DNA of 64,000 nucleotides from Valencia hispanica (taxonomy: Eukaryota > Chordata > Actinopteri > Cyprinodontiformes > Valenciidae): positions 37,689,500 to 37,753,499 of the forward strand of contig OY747710.1 in the NCBI GenBank assembly GCA_963556495.2, given 5' to 3'. The position numbers and the translations under genes were made by a program. Positions 24,021-37,500 of this stretch are shown piece by piece. The notes beneath the pieces were generated by a model. The model was given only the letters and a program-made list of their open reading frames with translations. It searched no databases and was not told the DNA's origin. Position 1 is the stretch's first letter. Each line of letters starts with the position of its first letter.

Positions 24021-26502
24021 GTAATGTTGCATGCATATATCGTAACCCAAGGTAGATGAAGCTTGCATGAGTCCATTTGGCTTAGCTGAAGCAGCACTTT
24101 GTAAATGGGTATATATAATTCATCTGTCAAATATGCACAACTTTAAAAGTCCACTTGGCAGGGCTACCATGTTTTAGAAGTTGTGCACTAGAACATACCT
24201 CACTTAAACAGTTGCAGAGTTACAAGCTCTCCATCTCAGATGTTTGTGGAGTAAGATTGGATGAACATTACCTGCAATGATTTTAAAAGGTTAATCAGCA
24301 GGTCAGGGTCTATATCAGAAGTAACGGTGGGGAGTAGTGGTCACTATATCAGGGTTGATGAGCAAGTTGTGTAACATAATGTTTTCAAAATGCCAAAAAT
24401 GGATTTTGTCACCAGTGATGTAGATGTTTACATTTTTTTTTTCAAATCCACTTACATTACCAGTTTCAGGTGAGGTGATAAGCTGATGCTGTCTGATTGA
24501 CCTTCATGCAGAAAGTAAAAGAACAGGTCAATTTCTCACCTGAAGGGTACAGATCTTATAAAGGTTTTTTGCTAATGTGTTTTTTGAACTGACTTTTTAT
24601 AAAGCATATCATAGCATTTAGCGTCTAAGTAAACTATAAGTGGAGCTAACTCTGGAGTTTTAAACATACCATTCATAACAAAGTAGATCTTGTTTCATTT
24701 TACTTTTACTTTACATTACAGACAGAACAACATGTTGCCTATCAGTGAATGATGCATATAGTGGGAAAGGGTTTGTTTGTTTCTGACCCTGTTTTACTGT
24801 CACATCCTGTCAGTAGAGGAGCCTCAGGGGGCCTCAGATCTGTGTACAAATCAGCATGTGAAAGAGAGAGGAGCTCCCAGTAGATTATCAGGTTTTTTTT
24901 TACCAATTCCCACTACTTGTTTTTAAACCCCGGCTCTTGGTACTGACAATGGGAAAGTTTTGATCTAAGTGGATACTGTATAGCTTCTCTTTACATTACA
25001 TTAAATAGGCTACTTCTTCTCTGTTTCCTTTCAGCTGACATAGTTTCTGAAGTACGCACACTCCAAAAGCCACTTGTAATGTCGGCAATGTGTTTCTCAG
25101 AAGGTGAACACACTCCAGTTAAATGTTGCTTCATGATACTCAGCAGGGTTTTTTCTTTATGTTGTGGTCTTTGAGAGCTTTTCTTTTTCTCGTACATAAA
25201 AGCAGGAAAAGTCCTTCCCTTCTAACTATGTGCATGACCTCAGTTCCTTGTATTATTTGAACTGCAACGTTCCTCTATCCGATGCCCTTTAAGTTTTACA
25301 AAGAATGTCATTAGTAAACATAGGAGAGCTGTTGCTCTGATTTCATGCATCCATCTTTTTGGATGTAAATACTTATTTTCAGGATCCTGCAGTGATGGAA
25401 AATTGTATATTTGTTAGAAGGCATGTTCCCATAAAAGCGATATCCATCTTTCCATTTTTATAGGTTTCACATTTAAGGTCTGGCAACTACAGAAAAATCT
25501 GACATAAATCCATTGTGAGCTTTTGTATTTCTCCTTTTCATTTTCTCAAATCTAAATTGTGATTTTGTACGTCTCGTCACTTAGAACCTGAAGGTTCTAT
25601 ATTTGAATTCTCACTGCCCACTAATTGTTCTGTCACAGAAAACTTCAACTAAGACAAAGTGGATATAGATTTGCTGATTTTAGGCTTTGACCTTACAGTT
25701 ATTAGTTCTTAGTAAAACATTGTGGGTTCTGTGTGTAGGCCTGCGGGGAGATGCTCCCATATTTTGCATGCTTCTTTTTGAAGTCTTGCCAACCTCCTTT
25801 CCACAAGCAGGTTTACAAAAGATACTTGTCTGCTATACAAAATCCCATGCTGAAATACACATGCTGTGGAAAATTTTACTGTTATCATGTCATCATTCAT
25901 AAAGGCACAACTTCCAGAGACCAGAGTTGCACTGCCCTCTGCTGGTCTGCTGGTATAGCAGTGTACAAATCAATCAACAGTTTTGCAATTTATAGTTTAA
26001 CACATGAACTGTTGAGATACCTCTTAATGCTCCATCACATTATTTCTTTATCCTCTTTTTCTGTCGCCTTTAAAATAAACAGTCAGTAAATTCAGAAGAT
26101 GAATGAACACAATGTGCTGAATTGGACAGCCTGTTGCCATGGTGCACTTCCTGGGTATGAGGTTATTTGTCTGTGGTTAGCAGCCAGCAGTGATGTAAGG
26201 CATGAGTGGAGCCACAGTGAAATTATGGGATACAATCAGGAGAGGAGGACCCTATAAGAGAGAAAGGAGACAGAAGACTTGATTGAAATACTGACAGTTA
26301 TGTAAGAATACAATCGCTATTGAATCAAAACTGTTTAATTGGGTCTCTGACTCTGATCCGACAACAGCATGCCAAAACATTCGTCATGGATCAATGTTTT
26401 AGCTTGGATAAGACTTGGCATTATCTTTTTTTAACCAAAGACACCTTTGAAGTACTTTTAATTGTTTTATGGACTTCAATATTACATCAAGGCTGACATA
26501 TA
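24021..26502. other. trak1 intron
   Basis: Starts with GTAATG. It contains the second copy of the direct repeat and otherwise AT-rich non-coding sequence. Open frames at 25687-26089 have no splice or family support. Confidence 0.6.
24267..24466 (+). repeat. ~195-bp direct repeat, copy 2
   Basis: Same orientation as 22725-22922, with few substitutions and one small insertion (TTTACA near 24427). It lies about 250 bp after the exon at 23611-24020, so the pair brackets that exon. Confidence 0.95.
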
Positions 26503-26510
26503 CAGGTCCT

Positions 26511-26856
26511 TCTCAAAAAAATAGCATATTGTGATAAAGTTCATTCTTTTCCATAATGTATTGATAAAAATGAAACTTTCATACATTTTAGATTCATTGC
26601 ACACCAACTGAAATATTTCAGGTCTTTTATTGTTTTAAAACTGATGATTTTGGCATGCAGCTCATGAAAACCCAAAATTCCTATCTCAAAAAATTAGCAT
26701 ATTGTGATAAAGTTCATTTTTTTCCATAATGTAATGATAAAAATTAAACCTTCATATATTTTAGATTCATTGCACACCAACTGAAATATTTCAGGTCTTT
26801 TATTGTTTTAAAACTGATGATTTTGGCATACAGCTCATGAAAACCCAAAATTCCTA
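26511..26856 (+). repeat. 173-bp tandem duplication of the transposon terminus
   Basis: Two copies of exactly 173 bp, each starting TCTCAAAAAA and ending AAAATTCCTA, differ by scattered substitutions. A partial third start follows at 26857. The substitutions indicate that the duplication is not recent or predates the insertion. Confidence 0.95.
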
Positions 26857-26950
26857 TCTCAAAAAATTAGCATATTTCATCCGACCAATAAAATAAGTGT
26901 TTTTAATATAAAAAAAGTCAACCTTCAAATAATTATGTTCAGTTATGCAC

Positions 26951-27948
26951 TCAATACTTGGTCGGGAATCCTTTTGCAGAAATGACTGCTTCAATGCGGC
27001 GTGGCATGGAGGCAATCAGCCTGTGGCACTGCTGAGGTGTTACGGAGGCCCAGGATGCTTCGATAGCGGCCTGAAGCTCATCCAGAGTGTTGGGTCTTGT
27101 GTCTCTCAACTTCCTCTTCACAATATCCCACAGATTCTCTATGGGGTTCAGGTCAGGAGAGTCGGCAGGCCAATTGAGCACAGTAATACCATGGTCAGTA
27201 AACCATTTACCAGTGGTTTTGGCACTGTGAGCAGGTGCCAGGTGGTGCTGAAAAATGTAATCTTCATCTCCATAAAGCTTTTCAGCAGATGGAAGCATGA
27301 AGTGCTCCAAAATCTCCTGATAGCTAGCTGCATTGACCCTGCCCTTGATAAAACACAGTGGACCAACACCAGCAGCTGACATGGCACCCCAGACCATCAC
27401 TGACTGTGGGTACTTGACACTGGACTTCAGGCATTTTGGCATTTCCTTCTCCCCAGTCTTCCTCCACGACTCTGGCACCTTGATTTCCGAATGGCATGCA
27501 AAATTTGCTTTCATCCGAAAAAAGTACTTTGGACCACTGAGCAACAGTCCAGTGCTGCTTCTCTGTAGCCCAGGTCAGGCGCTTCTGCCGCTGTTTCTGG
27601 TTCAAAAGTGGCTTGACCTGGGGAATGCGGCACCTGTAGCTCATTTCCTGCACACGCCTGTGCATGGTGGCTCTGGATGTTTCTACTCCAGACTCAGTCC
27701 ACTGCTTCCGCAGGTCCCCCAAGATCTGGAATCGGTCCTTCGCCACAATCTTCCTCAGGGTCCGGTCACCTCTTCTCGTTGTGCAGCGTTTTCTGCCACA
27801 CCTTTTCCTTCCCACAGACTTCCCACTGAGGTGCCTTGATACAGCACTCTGGGAACAGCCTATTTGTTCAGAAATTTCTTTCTGTGTCTTACCCTCTTGC
27901 TTGAGGGTGTCAATGATGGCCTTCTGGGCAACAGTCAGGTCAGCAGTC
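26951..27948 (-). pseudogene. Frameshifted Tc1 transposase
   Basis: The N-terminal part reads GKTADLTVAQKAIIDTLKQE from about 27955, with a helix-turn-helix and then KCRIP-like and LLNQKQRQKRLTWA blocks. The frame 27815-27324 continues to VLFSDESKFCMPFGNQ. The rest of the protein (KSSVKYPQSVMVWGAMSAAG to MPRRIEAVISAKG) is in another frame, 27544-26951. The frameshift is near 27465-27485. The first catalytic Asp (FSDES) is kept. At the second, relatives have FQQDLAPAH while this copy reads FQHHLAPAH, so the Asp is His. [16 protein letters not shown], which holds the final acidic residue, is intact. Inactive copy. Confidence 0.93.
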
Positions 27949-28699
27949 TTACCTATGATTGCGGTTTTGAGTAATGAACCAGGCTGGGAGTTTTTAAAAG
28001 CCTCAGGAATCTTTTGCAGGTGTTTAGAGTTAATTAGTTGATTCAGATGATTAGGTTAATAGCTCGTTTAGAGAACCTTTTCATGATATGCTAATTTTTT
28101 GAGATAGGAATTTTCATTCATTCATTCATAGGGTTTTCATGAGCTGTATGCCAAAATCATCAGTTTTAAAACAATAAAAGACCTGAAATATTTCAGTTGG
28201 TGTGCAATGAATCCAAAATATATGAAAGTTAAATTTTTATCATTACATTATGGAAAAGAATGAACTTTATCACAATATGCTAATTTTTTGAGAAGGACCT
28301 GTATACTCGGAAATTGTTTTGATTAATTTGCACAAACTTCTAGGAAAACATGCTTGATGTAGGAAAATTGGTTCACTTTGTGATAAAAGCATAATTAGCT
28401 ATTAAGAGCATTATTGACATCAGTAAAGTAGCCTCAGTCCCGGAGGCTACTTCCTAGAGAATGTAAATCCTGTCTTTAACTCTGAGATCTCCTGAAAGTA
28501 TTTCCAGTTTCGTGACAGATCAAGGTTGAACGCTCAAAAGCATATTACAGATAAACTTTGTTTTACTCCATTCATGCTTCCTATTATCTGTTGAAATCAG
28601 ATACAGGCCAGTTCACTTTTTCCCAGTTTGAAGAAACATACCCAAGGTGGATAGAAATTGATGAAAACTAATAAATAAGCAAAACAAAATAATTGCACC

Positions 28700-29100
28700 C
28701 ACCAATCGATCTGTAGGTCTGACCTGGTCTGGACTTGGTCATTCCAGCTCATGTTCCATTATAACTCTTATTTTATGTTTAGGACCATTGTCCTGCAGGA
28801 ATGTGAACCTCCACACTTGTCTCAAGTCGATTTCATCCTGTAACAGGTTTTCTTCCAGTATTATCACTTATTAATGTTCATCAATTCATCCCATGAACTT
28901 TTCCTATCTCTGCATTCCAACACCATGATGCTGCTGCCACCACCATGTTTCACAGACAGGATGCTTTAGCTCAGGGTCATGTTCATTGTTAATGTAGCAT
29001 GTTGTATCTAGGCAAGAAAGTTCAGTTTTGGTTTTATCTGACTGGAACAAAAAATAGTCGACGATGTAAAAAGGTTAAATGGGCATTAATACTTCTCTAA
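28700..29100 (-). pseudogene. Tc1 transposase fragment
   Basis: The plus strand at 28921-28956 (ACCATGATGCTGCTGCCACC and on) is the complement of the GGGSIMLW block, and the preceding part matches the antisense of the region before it. Old remnant within the trak1 intron, without recognisable ends. Confidence 0.7.
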
Positions 29101-30000
29101 ACCACTGTAAGTGGATTTCAGATTGCCTCAGTTTGATATTCTATAAATAAGCATATAGACCTTTCTCAAAAAATATATGAAAATAAACATTTTCAATGTA
29201 TTTACTAAATGCAATGACTCAAAAAGTTAGATTTTCTTTTATTTTTTGGCACATGTAATAAAGCAAATCAATAAATTATTGACCATTTTGCATGTTCCTT
29301 TTTCTTTATTACCATTTTATCCAGTGTTGGAGTAGTGTTGCAGTGTTGGAGCACCTCCTGATGTTCATAAATCTGAGCAAGTAAATGCATATAATGCTCA
29401 AACATTATTTAACTATATCATTACTAAATCATTGCTTATGTTAACACATATAAAGTTAATCATTTAGCTAATTTGCATGTAAAAATAAAACAAATCTTGC
29501 CATTCTGATGACAGTAGTAAATTCTGTTCTTTGAAGGCATTTCCGGCTTTAGAGCAAAAGAACTCGTATCCAGTGTTTTATGTTTTTTTTTTGTAGTTTT
29601 TATTTGTTCCAAATGGTGGAATTTGTCGGATTCGATGCAGAAGAGGTCATGTTATGGCAGAGTTTCTGGTGCGGCTTTGCTCAAGTTACCCAGGTTGATG
29701 ATTATTGCTGTAAGCTTTTCCACTGCTCGGCCGCTCAGATGCTGGCTCAAACTGATTCTCAGCACACAGAGGATGGAGAGAACATATCTAAAGTGTTAAA
29801 TTTGACCACCTCCCAAACATTTTCAAACATCTGTTTCTCGACACGGAGGCTGATGCAAACAGACGGTCATGAACAGGGTTAGGCATGCCGTTGCCTCCCT
29901 GTGTTTGCAAAGGATCAGGGCTTCCAGAAAGTGTGTGATTCGCTCAGCTCGTATGAAGCGTCCCACTGGGTTTGTTGGCTTTAAGGGTGAGGGAGAAGGC
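29101..30000. other. trak1 intron or upstream region, no exon supported
   Basis: A 100-codon plus frame at 29580-29882 has no family match. Composition becomes less AT-rich toward 30000, where the next candidate first exon begins. Confidence 0.35.
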
Positions 30001-30019
30001 TAGAGAGCAAGTGCAGGGC

Positions 30020-30274
30020 GGTCCGTGTGGTTATCGTCAATGGCATGTCAGGCATGACAGACCAGTTTGGCTCGGGTCTCTCTCCTCTCCTCCCTCCCCC
30101 TTTCCTGTCTTTTTGTCTGTTCTCAAACTTTTAGCAGCCGCTCTCTAGCTCTTCCTGTGCCTCACCCTCCCAGCTCCGTCTTTCTCCCTGTCCCCTCTGT
30201 CCCTCTCCTGGACCAGTGGAAAATGTGACTGAAGGACAGGAGTGTAGGTGGTTGTCGGGCTCCAGACACCATGA
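30020..30274 (+). CDS. trak1: trak1 alternative first exon with ATG at its very end
   Basis: A GC- and pyrimidine-richer stretch (CTCTCCTCTCCTCCCTCCCC and similar) looks like a 5' leader. It ends ACACC ATG A|GTGAGT, with the ATG at 30271-30273 and a near-consensus donor at 30275. Joined to the exon at 34067 (phase 1) it gives M-N-VCNSPDLPE, so only two residues differ from other isoforms. This is the simplest complete reading of the gene in this window (1103 residues). The leader's 5' limit is a guess. Confidence 0.6.
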
Positions 30275-33200
30275 GTGAGTACACACACGGCTCCTTCAGC
30301 TGGTTTTATTTCAAACTTTACAACATTTCTCAGCAGACCTGTTCTCAGTACATTTAACCCCTGTGTTTGTCTGCTTTAGTTGTCATGGCAATTTTGTCTC
30401 GCTTGTTTGTGGTTGTTTAGTCATTGTAATTTAAAGCTTAGAATGATGTAATGTATGAGTGCATATGATTGGAGATTTTCCACAAGTAACATTACTGCAC
30501 TGTGGTGGTCATCAGGAGGCAGCCATGTTGAACTTCAGATTCCGAACGTCTTCTTTATATTAAGCAACACTTCAGCGCTCTCATCCAGGTGGTTCGGCAA
30601 TGTGACACCAGTACCACATGTCCAGTTGGAAACCAGTTCACATGCTTGTACTGTATGGGTTTGCTCTTCTATTACCTAACTCAGGCTTCCACATGACTGA
30701 ATGCGCTGTGTTGGTAGTTGGGAGCTTCATTTCGAAGAATAGCAGCAGGACATTATTGTTTTTTTGCTCTTGTTCTTAAATGTTTTCTGGGTTGTTTTTT
30801 CTCTGACCTCACCAGGATTTTGTCACCTGCACTCATACTGTCGTGTTTATCGCTCAGACCCACCGTGTGACTGCAGAGTATTCCAGCATCTGATCCAGGA
30901 GCTGTTTGTTCCAACTAACGTCACCCTGTTCCCGAACCTTTTTTTAATTTGTTTTCCGTGTCTCTGGTCTATATTTACATTTGAAGAGTGACCTTGGATA
31001 GCCTCATGGTTCTATCCAAACATTTATTGATTATAATCATCTAGAATCACCAGCTGTTTCTGCCAGGCTTATTTGGAATTTTTTACTTCTGCATTATAGT
31101 AAATTGATTCTCCAACTGCTTCATTAGTGATTACGTTACTGGCTACAGGTTTTCCCTCAACAGGTTTTTATTCTCCTTTTGTAGGATGCAGTTGCTACTG
31201 AAAATAAACTAACCCAGGATGCAGTTTAATATCTTTTTTTTATTTCTCTGATCATCATAAGCATAGGGCTTAATGTTGAAGTTTTGGTCTGAAAAAGCAC
31301 ATTGACTTACCTAAAAAAAAAAAAAAATTATCAGCTTAATTGCTGCTAATGTTTTCAAGTAGATAAACATAAAAAAATCTATAGATTTGACAAGTAAAGA
31401 GGTTCAGATTTCATCAACCTATTTAGTATTTTGCTATAAGGTCTCATTGGAAAAGAATAAAAGCTGAATGTTTTTTATAGGGGGTTAAGTGTAGAATCTT
31501 CACTGTTTTTAATTGGCAAAATATCTTTTTACACAGTAACAAACATGACATTTTGGCCAAATGAGAAAACCTCTAAATTTCAATCAACTGAAATTTATTC
31601 TAACCACAAAATTAGTAAATTATTCATAAAATATAATTTTCTTAATATTTCATGGCAATATAATTTTTTTTTTATATTTTTCTGAATTACTGCTCTTTCA
31701 GACGAATTGTGTTTACATACAAGTAATGTAAAAGGTATAAATAACATGCAGAATAATTTATTTCCATAAAAAAAATATTAGTTTAGTACTTAGCATCTCA
31801 TGTTAGCACAGTTCAATGTCTCACTGGAAAACATCATTTTCTTTCTAGAATTTCCCAACAGCTTTTGTCTTCTCAAACTTCATTTCAAACACCTCAATGA
31901 TACGTAGAAGCAAATTTGGAGCCTTATTCAGTCAGTAACGGCTTTTACTTCAGTGTTTTTCTCAGCGCGGTCTGTAGGCACTTGAGGCGTTCTTTGACTG
32001 GAAAAAGATCCGATCTTTAGCTTTCCTACCAGCCGTTCAGTAGACGAGGACTATCAAGCTTAAAGTTGGCTGATTCCTGATACCAACCAATTAGGAATGA
32101 CTTGATTCTGTTTGTCTCCATGAAGTTATACCTGTCAGTCATCGCAGACAGACTTGAAACCTTTGTTGGACTATTTATAACCCATGAAGTTAGAGGTTCT
32201 GTATTAGAGCAGCACACTATACCCACAAACCCAACCATAAATATTAATAATCTATCGATTACATGCACCTTCTATTAAAAACAGCTAAATCTGACAAGCT
32301 TTTCCAGAAGTAGTATGCAGAAATACACTGAAGATTCTGTCTCTTTGGTAGTCTTTCCAAAAGGTTAAATGTTATTTACGTTAATGAAACATTTGTCATA
32401 TGAAAGACAATTTTGGGGCATCTTATGACTGCATCTTCCTTAGGAATCAGATTTGCTCAAATATGGACTTCATATCTGCCACCGTTGCTATATAAAAAGG
32501 TTACATACAAAGCAAATATAAAAGTCAAACTATTTTCCAGACATTAATAAAATAATGTTTACATTCTGTAGGTGACATAAATTAGAAAATTGTAAATAGT
32601 GGTTAGTATTTTTATTTTTTATAAATAGTTCTGGTGTACTAAAACACACAGGAAGACTGCAGAGTGTGCTTGCTGAATGATTCACCAGCTGCTGTGCATG
32701 TGTGTCTGTGCATTTTTCAGCACAGTCAGTCATTTGGTTTGGATTAGCTAACTGTAAGAGACGGCATTGTCAGGGAGTCAGAGACAGACAGTGGAGCGAC
32801 AGAGCAGTAAGACAAAGAGCATCATTTTTTTCCCCCCCTGTTAAATCTCATTCAGTGTTTTAAACTAATTTGGTCAATTCAAGCTTTGTTGTTTCACAAT
32901 TCTTGAGGGAAAAAATAATTAAAACATGAACTATGTGTGTGCACAGAGATGTGGAGCCAAATACAAACCCAACCCAAATAATTTTTTAGTAAGAGTACAC
33001 TGATCTGATTGATCCACAGAGGCTCATAGGCCAATGCTTTGGTCGTTTTGGTTTGGTTCTACCTTAGTCTCAGGTAAGACTGGATGGAAATCATCTGCTA
33101 AAAAACACACACAGATTCTCAGCTTGTCTCGATTAAGGTCTGGACGTAGACTGGGCAACTCTAACACAAGCATATGCTTAGATCTGACCGTTTCATTGTA

Positions 33201-34539
33201 ACCCTGGCTCCACATAAGGCTCTTTATCCTGCTAGAAGGTGCACCTGTACCTGTTTCTTCCTGTATTTAATCCATTCATCTCTGGAGTAACTCTCCAACT
33301 CCTCTTTATTTATATAGCATTTGTGGTTGTAGCATGATAAAATGAGATAAAAATCAAATGATGTTGAAACTTCTGTATAATGTATGGGTTATTAGATTTC
33401 TATTACTTTGTGTATTACTAAATGAATTCAGCACACCTTGTCTCTCTGAATTACCTGCATGCCATCAGGTTCAATAGGGACGTGTTAATTAGCTGTTTTG
33501 GTGAAGAAGGAGGTACTAGATTTGAGAAACTCTTCATTAGATGAGGCTGAACTCCAAAAGGATGATTGTAATGTGTGGAAGAGTTGCATCAACAGGTTGG
33601 ATAGTCACAGGGATAGATAAATACATATCAGTCTTTTTCTTTATTAACACAAAGAAGTTTTCAATTTGTGTCAATTTATTTAATTAATAAATAGTCTGAG
33701 TGGGGGATTAAAGAAATGGCTTGGCTATCTAATAAATGTTATTAGATAGCCCAGCTATTTCCTTAGTCCCCCACTAGAGGGCCACACAAACCTTCAGTGC
33801 TAGCTGACTCCATGTCTGTGTTTATTTTCCAGCTGCATGTAATGAACAACGAGCACTTCTGTAGGGGCACACTTGTTAATGAATAGCAAAAAGCAGAGAA
33901 TTTGTTTTAGTGTTAAAAAAAGACTATCTACTGAGATATAACAGCTAGAAGTTTGAAGTTCACAGGACAGATGTGACATTTTATCTTTATCCACGATCTG
34001 ACAGCAGTTTATATTGTCAAAGAAAGGATCACTTACTGAGGACTATCTGCCTTTCTCTTTGTGCAGACGTGTGTAACAGTCCTGACCTGCCAGAGCTCGA
34101 GATTATCAGCTTATTGGAGGAGCAGCTGCCTGTCTACAAGCTGAGGGCCGACACCCTTTTTGGTTATGATCAGGATGATTGGCTGCACACGCCACTGGTC
34201 GACCCCGACTCTTCCCTTGACCTGACCAATGAACAGATTGAGGAGACCTTCAAATACTTCTGTAAGTTAAACACCTGCTGTTCTATCAACTTAAAAAGGG
34301 GCATTCTAATAATGACTAAATGTTGAAAATGGTTATTGATCTGAGGTAGAGAGATTGGTGACCTCCTTCTCTGATGGTCATCTTTCCATTACAGTGTGGA
34401 CATGGTTACCAAAACAAACAGCTGCTGCATCTCCAACACTCGGATTAATATGTAGCTTTGTGTTGTGCCTCTGCACTTGTTTTTTATGCACGTGTCTGTT
34501 TTTGTCTCATCACTGTCACTCTTTCAGCTGTAAAACACA

Positions 34540-34576
<37 letters not shown>

Positions 34577-37500
34577 GCTTAGATACCCAAGAATCTAACA
34601 AACACAAGCAGGCTCACTAAAACATGTGCCGACGGTAAACGCAGCAAACCAAGTGAATGTAAGTTGTTGTTTTTTTTCTCACCATTAATTATTCAGTTCC
34701 GTTTGCTGTCTGCTTGAATAGTGACTCGGGGTAAAACAGTGGTTGCTTGAATTAGATTGCATGTCCCATTTATAGCCCCAGCTGAAAACTTAGACTCTTC
34801 CTCTGTGCTCAGTGTCTGCTGGGTCACTTTGGCCTGTGCAGACATGGGTAACAACAAGGTCAACCCATAGGAGGAGTTTCTTTGGGATTTCTACTATGCT
34901 TTTTTTCTTGTTTTTATCTGTATTTTCAATGGATTACTGTTCCTATCTGTAAGGATCTGCAGTGAATGAAGGGTGCTGATTACCCCAGACAAATGGGGTA
35001 TTGCCACCCTAAAGCGACATTATGAATAAGCATTGCTGAACATATGGATGCCTGTGAGGTCATGGGGTTTAAGTGGTCTCCAGCAGCTTTGAACCAGATA
35101 TAAAGAGGAGTAGGCCGCATTTAGTTAGTTTACTTAGCAGTTAGTAGCCCAGCTATAAATCACATATTCAGCACACTGTTATAAATTGGTTTTCGAAGAT
35201 TTGTATTTGCAGCAAAATGTGCTGACGTGACCTGCTACATGAGAAGGTCTTGTCTGAGGAAATGGTGACATGGAGGCAGCTGATCAGTTGAAAACAGCTC
35301 TGTATTGTGATGAGATACCACCCACATGTTTAACTCAAAGGTTACATTGGTGATTGGCTTATCTGCTGACATGTACTGCAAATCTGTAAAGTTTTGACGC
35401 AACATTTACTGAACACCAAGGTTTTAAAAGATAAGTTCAATTCTGATTTTTTTTCAAAAGAAATCGAAGCAGGGGTTGGATCAAATATTTTATTTATGTT
35501 TTATATGGAGTGGATGCTGTGTTGTTTTTGTTTTGTAATATAATTTAATCTTTCTTTCAAACTAAATTCAGACAGGGTTTTAGTAATATCTCAAATAATA
35601 GTTATGGAGATTAGATTTTAAACTGTCATCTTTTATTGACAAATAGTGTGAATATTGTGGCTTATCTCTGATATTTCCAAAAGGCTGCCAGCATTCCCAA
35701 ATCCAACATGTTCTATCTTGACAACTCCAAATAATAAAGCTGAGTAATTATGCTGTACTCCATCCAGCTTCTCCCAATATCTGCTTAATCTCTTGCTCTT
35801 TCTGGCCCTCTCACAGCCTGAATGAACTACAGACAGGTCTCAATACATAATGGAAAAAATACAGTCTCAATTGAATTAACTTCTTCTGACTTCATTTTAA
35901 TCATCAACAACACTGAAAATTAAAAAAAAATCCACTCAGTAAGAACATCCACACTGAAGACAAAAAATACAATTTCCCACTGGCTAGTCATCTTTTAGGT
36001 CTGATTGAGCTGAAAATCACCCAATTCCAGTCCCCACATTTAATGGTGCATCTCTAATAATTAAACTTGTACTTGTTTATATGTATCAGATCAAACCTGT
36101 AATTTTTTTATTGTAAAGGTGATGATATACAAAAAATATATATTTTACTGTGTAAAACAGTGTAAAACAAAGAACCACACAAAATATGTAAAACCTATGA
36201 AGTAACTAAACTAATGCAAAATGCACAATTTTAATAGAATTTCAGGCATCTTTTTTACCTGTCCTTCTGCAGTGGTCTATGTAACTCTAATATTGCATCA
36301 AACTCATTAGAAATAAACTAGTTGTGTGTCTTTTAAAGATTTATTGTTGTTTTTCACACTTTCGAGATCACACATGATTCAGGCATTTTAGCATTTTGCT
36401 CCAAATAATACAAGCATTAAAATATGTTAAACTATATATAATATTGCACCATGTTTGTGGTTTTTTTTTTGATTATATATATTTTTTATCACTATTTACC
36501 ATAAGTTTAGAATGTGTTCGTTGATGAGCTTCTGCCCGCGGTGCAAATGTTTCATCACTCTTAAAGCGGTGACCGATCTGCTTGATTTTAATGCCTACTG
36601 ATTTTGGGCCTGCCACGTCACCTCTGCCAACGCTGCACGGCTTTTCCTGCTAACAGCCTCTCCACGCTGAAAGGCCTGGGAGTCTGAGCCTGTTGCTATA
36701 GCAACCACTCAGAAGGACAAAGTAGAGGAGAGGAGGGGGCAAATGCTGACATGCAGCAGTGGGCGGGAGCACGCAGGGGATTCTTCTTCCTTTCTATTGG
36801 CTGGGGACTTCCTCAAAGCCCGCCCTTTCAGTGTTGTCATAGTTAGCATCATTTCTGCTGCAAAACCCGTGACTGCTGCTGCTGCTGCGTGCTCTCGCTT
36901 GCTCTCAGTCAGTGTATTTATTGAGTCATTGTAAGAGATGCAGAGCTCCATGTGTGGGTCAATTAGGAAGGATTGTTGTATAAGAGAAGATGAAGGAGAA
37001 TGTTTGACCTTAAGGGGACTGTATCACCAAGGAGTCAGACAAAGAAGGAAAGCAAACTAACATGAGGCTTTAAATGGATCTGAAGTTTATAGGATTTACA
37101 TCTTTTGCTCTGAAGCTTTGGAGTGACTGAGGGAAAACTGAACGGAAAAAAGGAGACAACACGCTAGAGGACAAGGGGAGACTTACAGAAGACCTTCTCC
37201 TGACGGACATAAGCACAACAAAGTGATTTTTCTTTCTTCTGCCAGCTGATGACGCAGCCAACATCACTGTGGAATGACATGCTAAAATGGCACCAGATAT
37301 CCAATACATATAACTTTATACAAAGACAAGCTGAAAGGGTATGTGATGAGAATAAAAAAACCTGTTCTTACAGAATGTGGCCACTGCTAACCACCGAGCA
37401 TGGGGAAAGCAGAGATGACTGATTGACCCCCAGACACTATCTGTAGTTATACAACTAAATGACACCTGAACTCCTTTAACCATGCTGGGATGTTTGACAT

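Larger units (their letters stand above)
26503..28301 (-). mobile_element. Tc1-like transposon with duplicated left end
   Basis: The outer ends are CAGGTCCTTCTCAAAAAAAT (26503) and TTTTTGAGAAGGACCTG (ending 28301), flanked by TA (26501-26502 and 28302-28303). The inverted repeats extend for about 170 bp. At the left end a 173-bp segment occurs twice in tandem (26511-26683 and 26684-26856); the right end has one copy. A transposase lies on the minus strand but is frameshifted. The insertion is inside trak1, in the intron after the 23.8 kb exon. Confidence 0.95.

Noticed and set aside
27333..28041. Plus-strand frames over the second Tc1 element
   Set aside because: Antisense of the transposase; the minus strand carries the recognisable domains.
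29580..29882. 100-codon plus-strand frame
   Set aside because: Starts in a poly-T tract, no family resemblance and no consistent donor for joining to trak1.
34355..34582. Frame ending in THTHTH
   Set aside because: The tail is the CA microsatellite; the rest lies in an intron.
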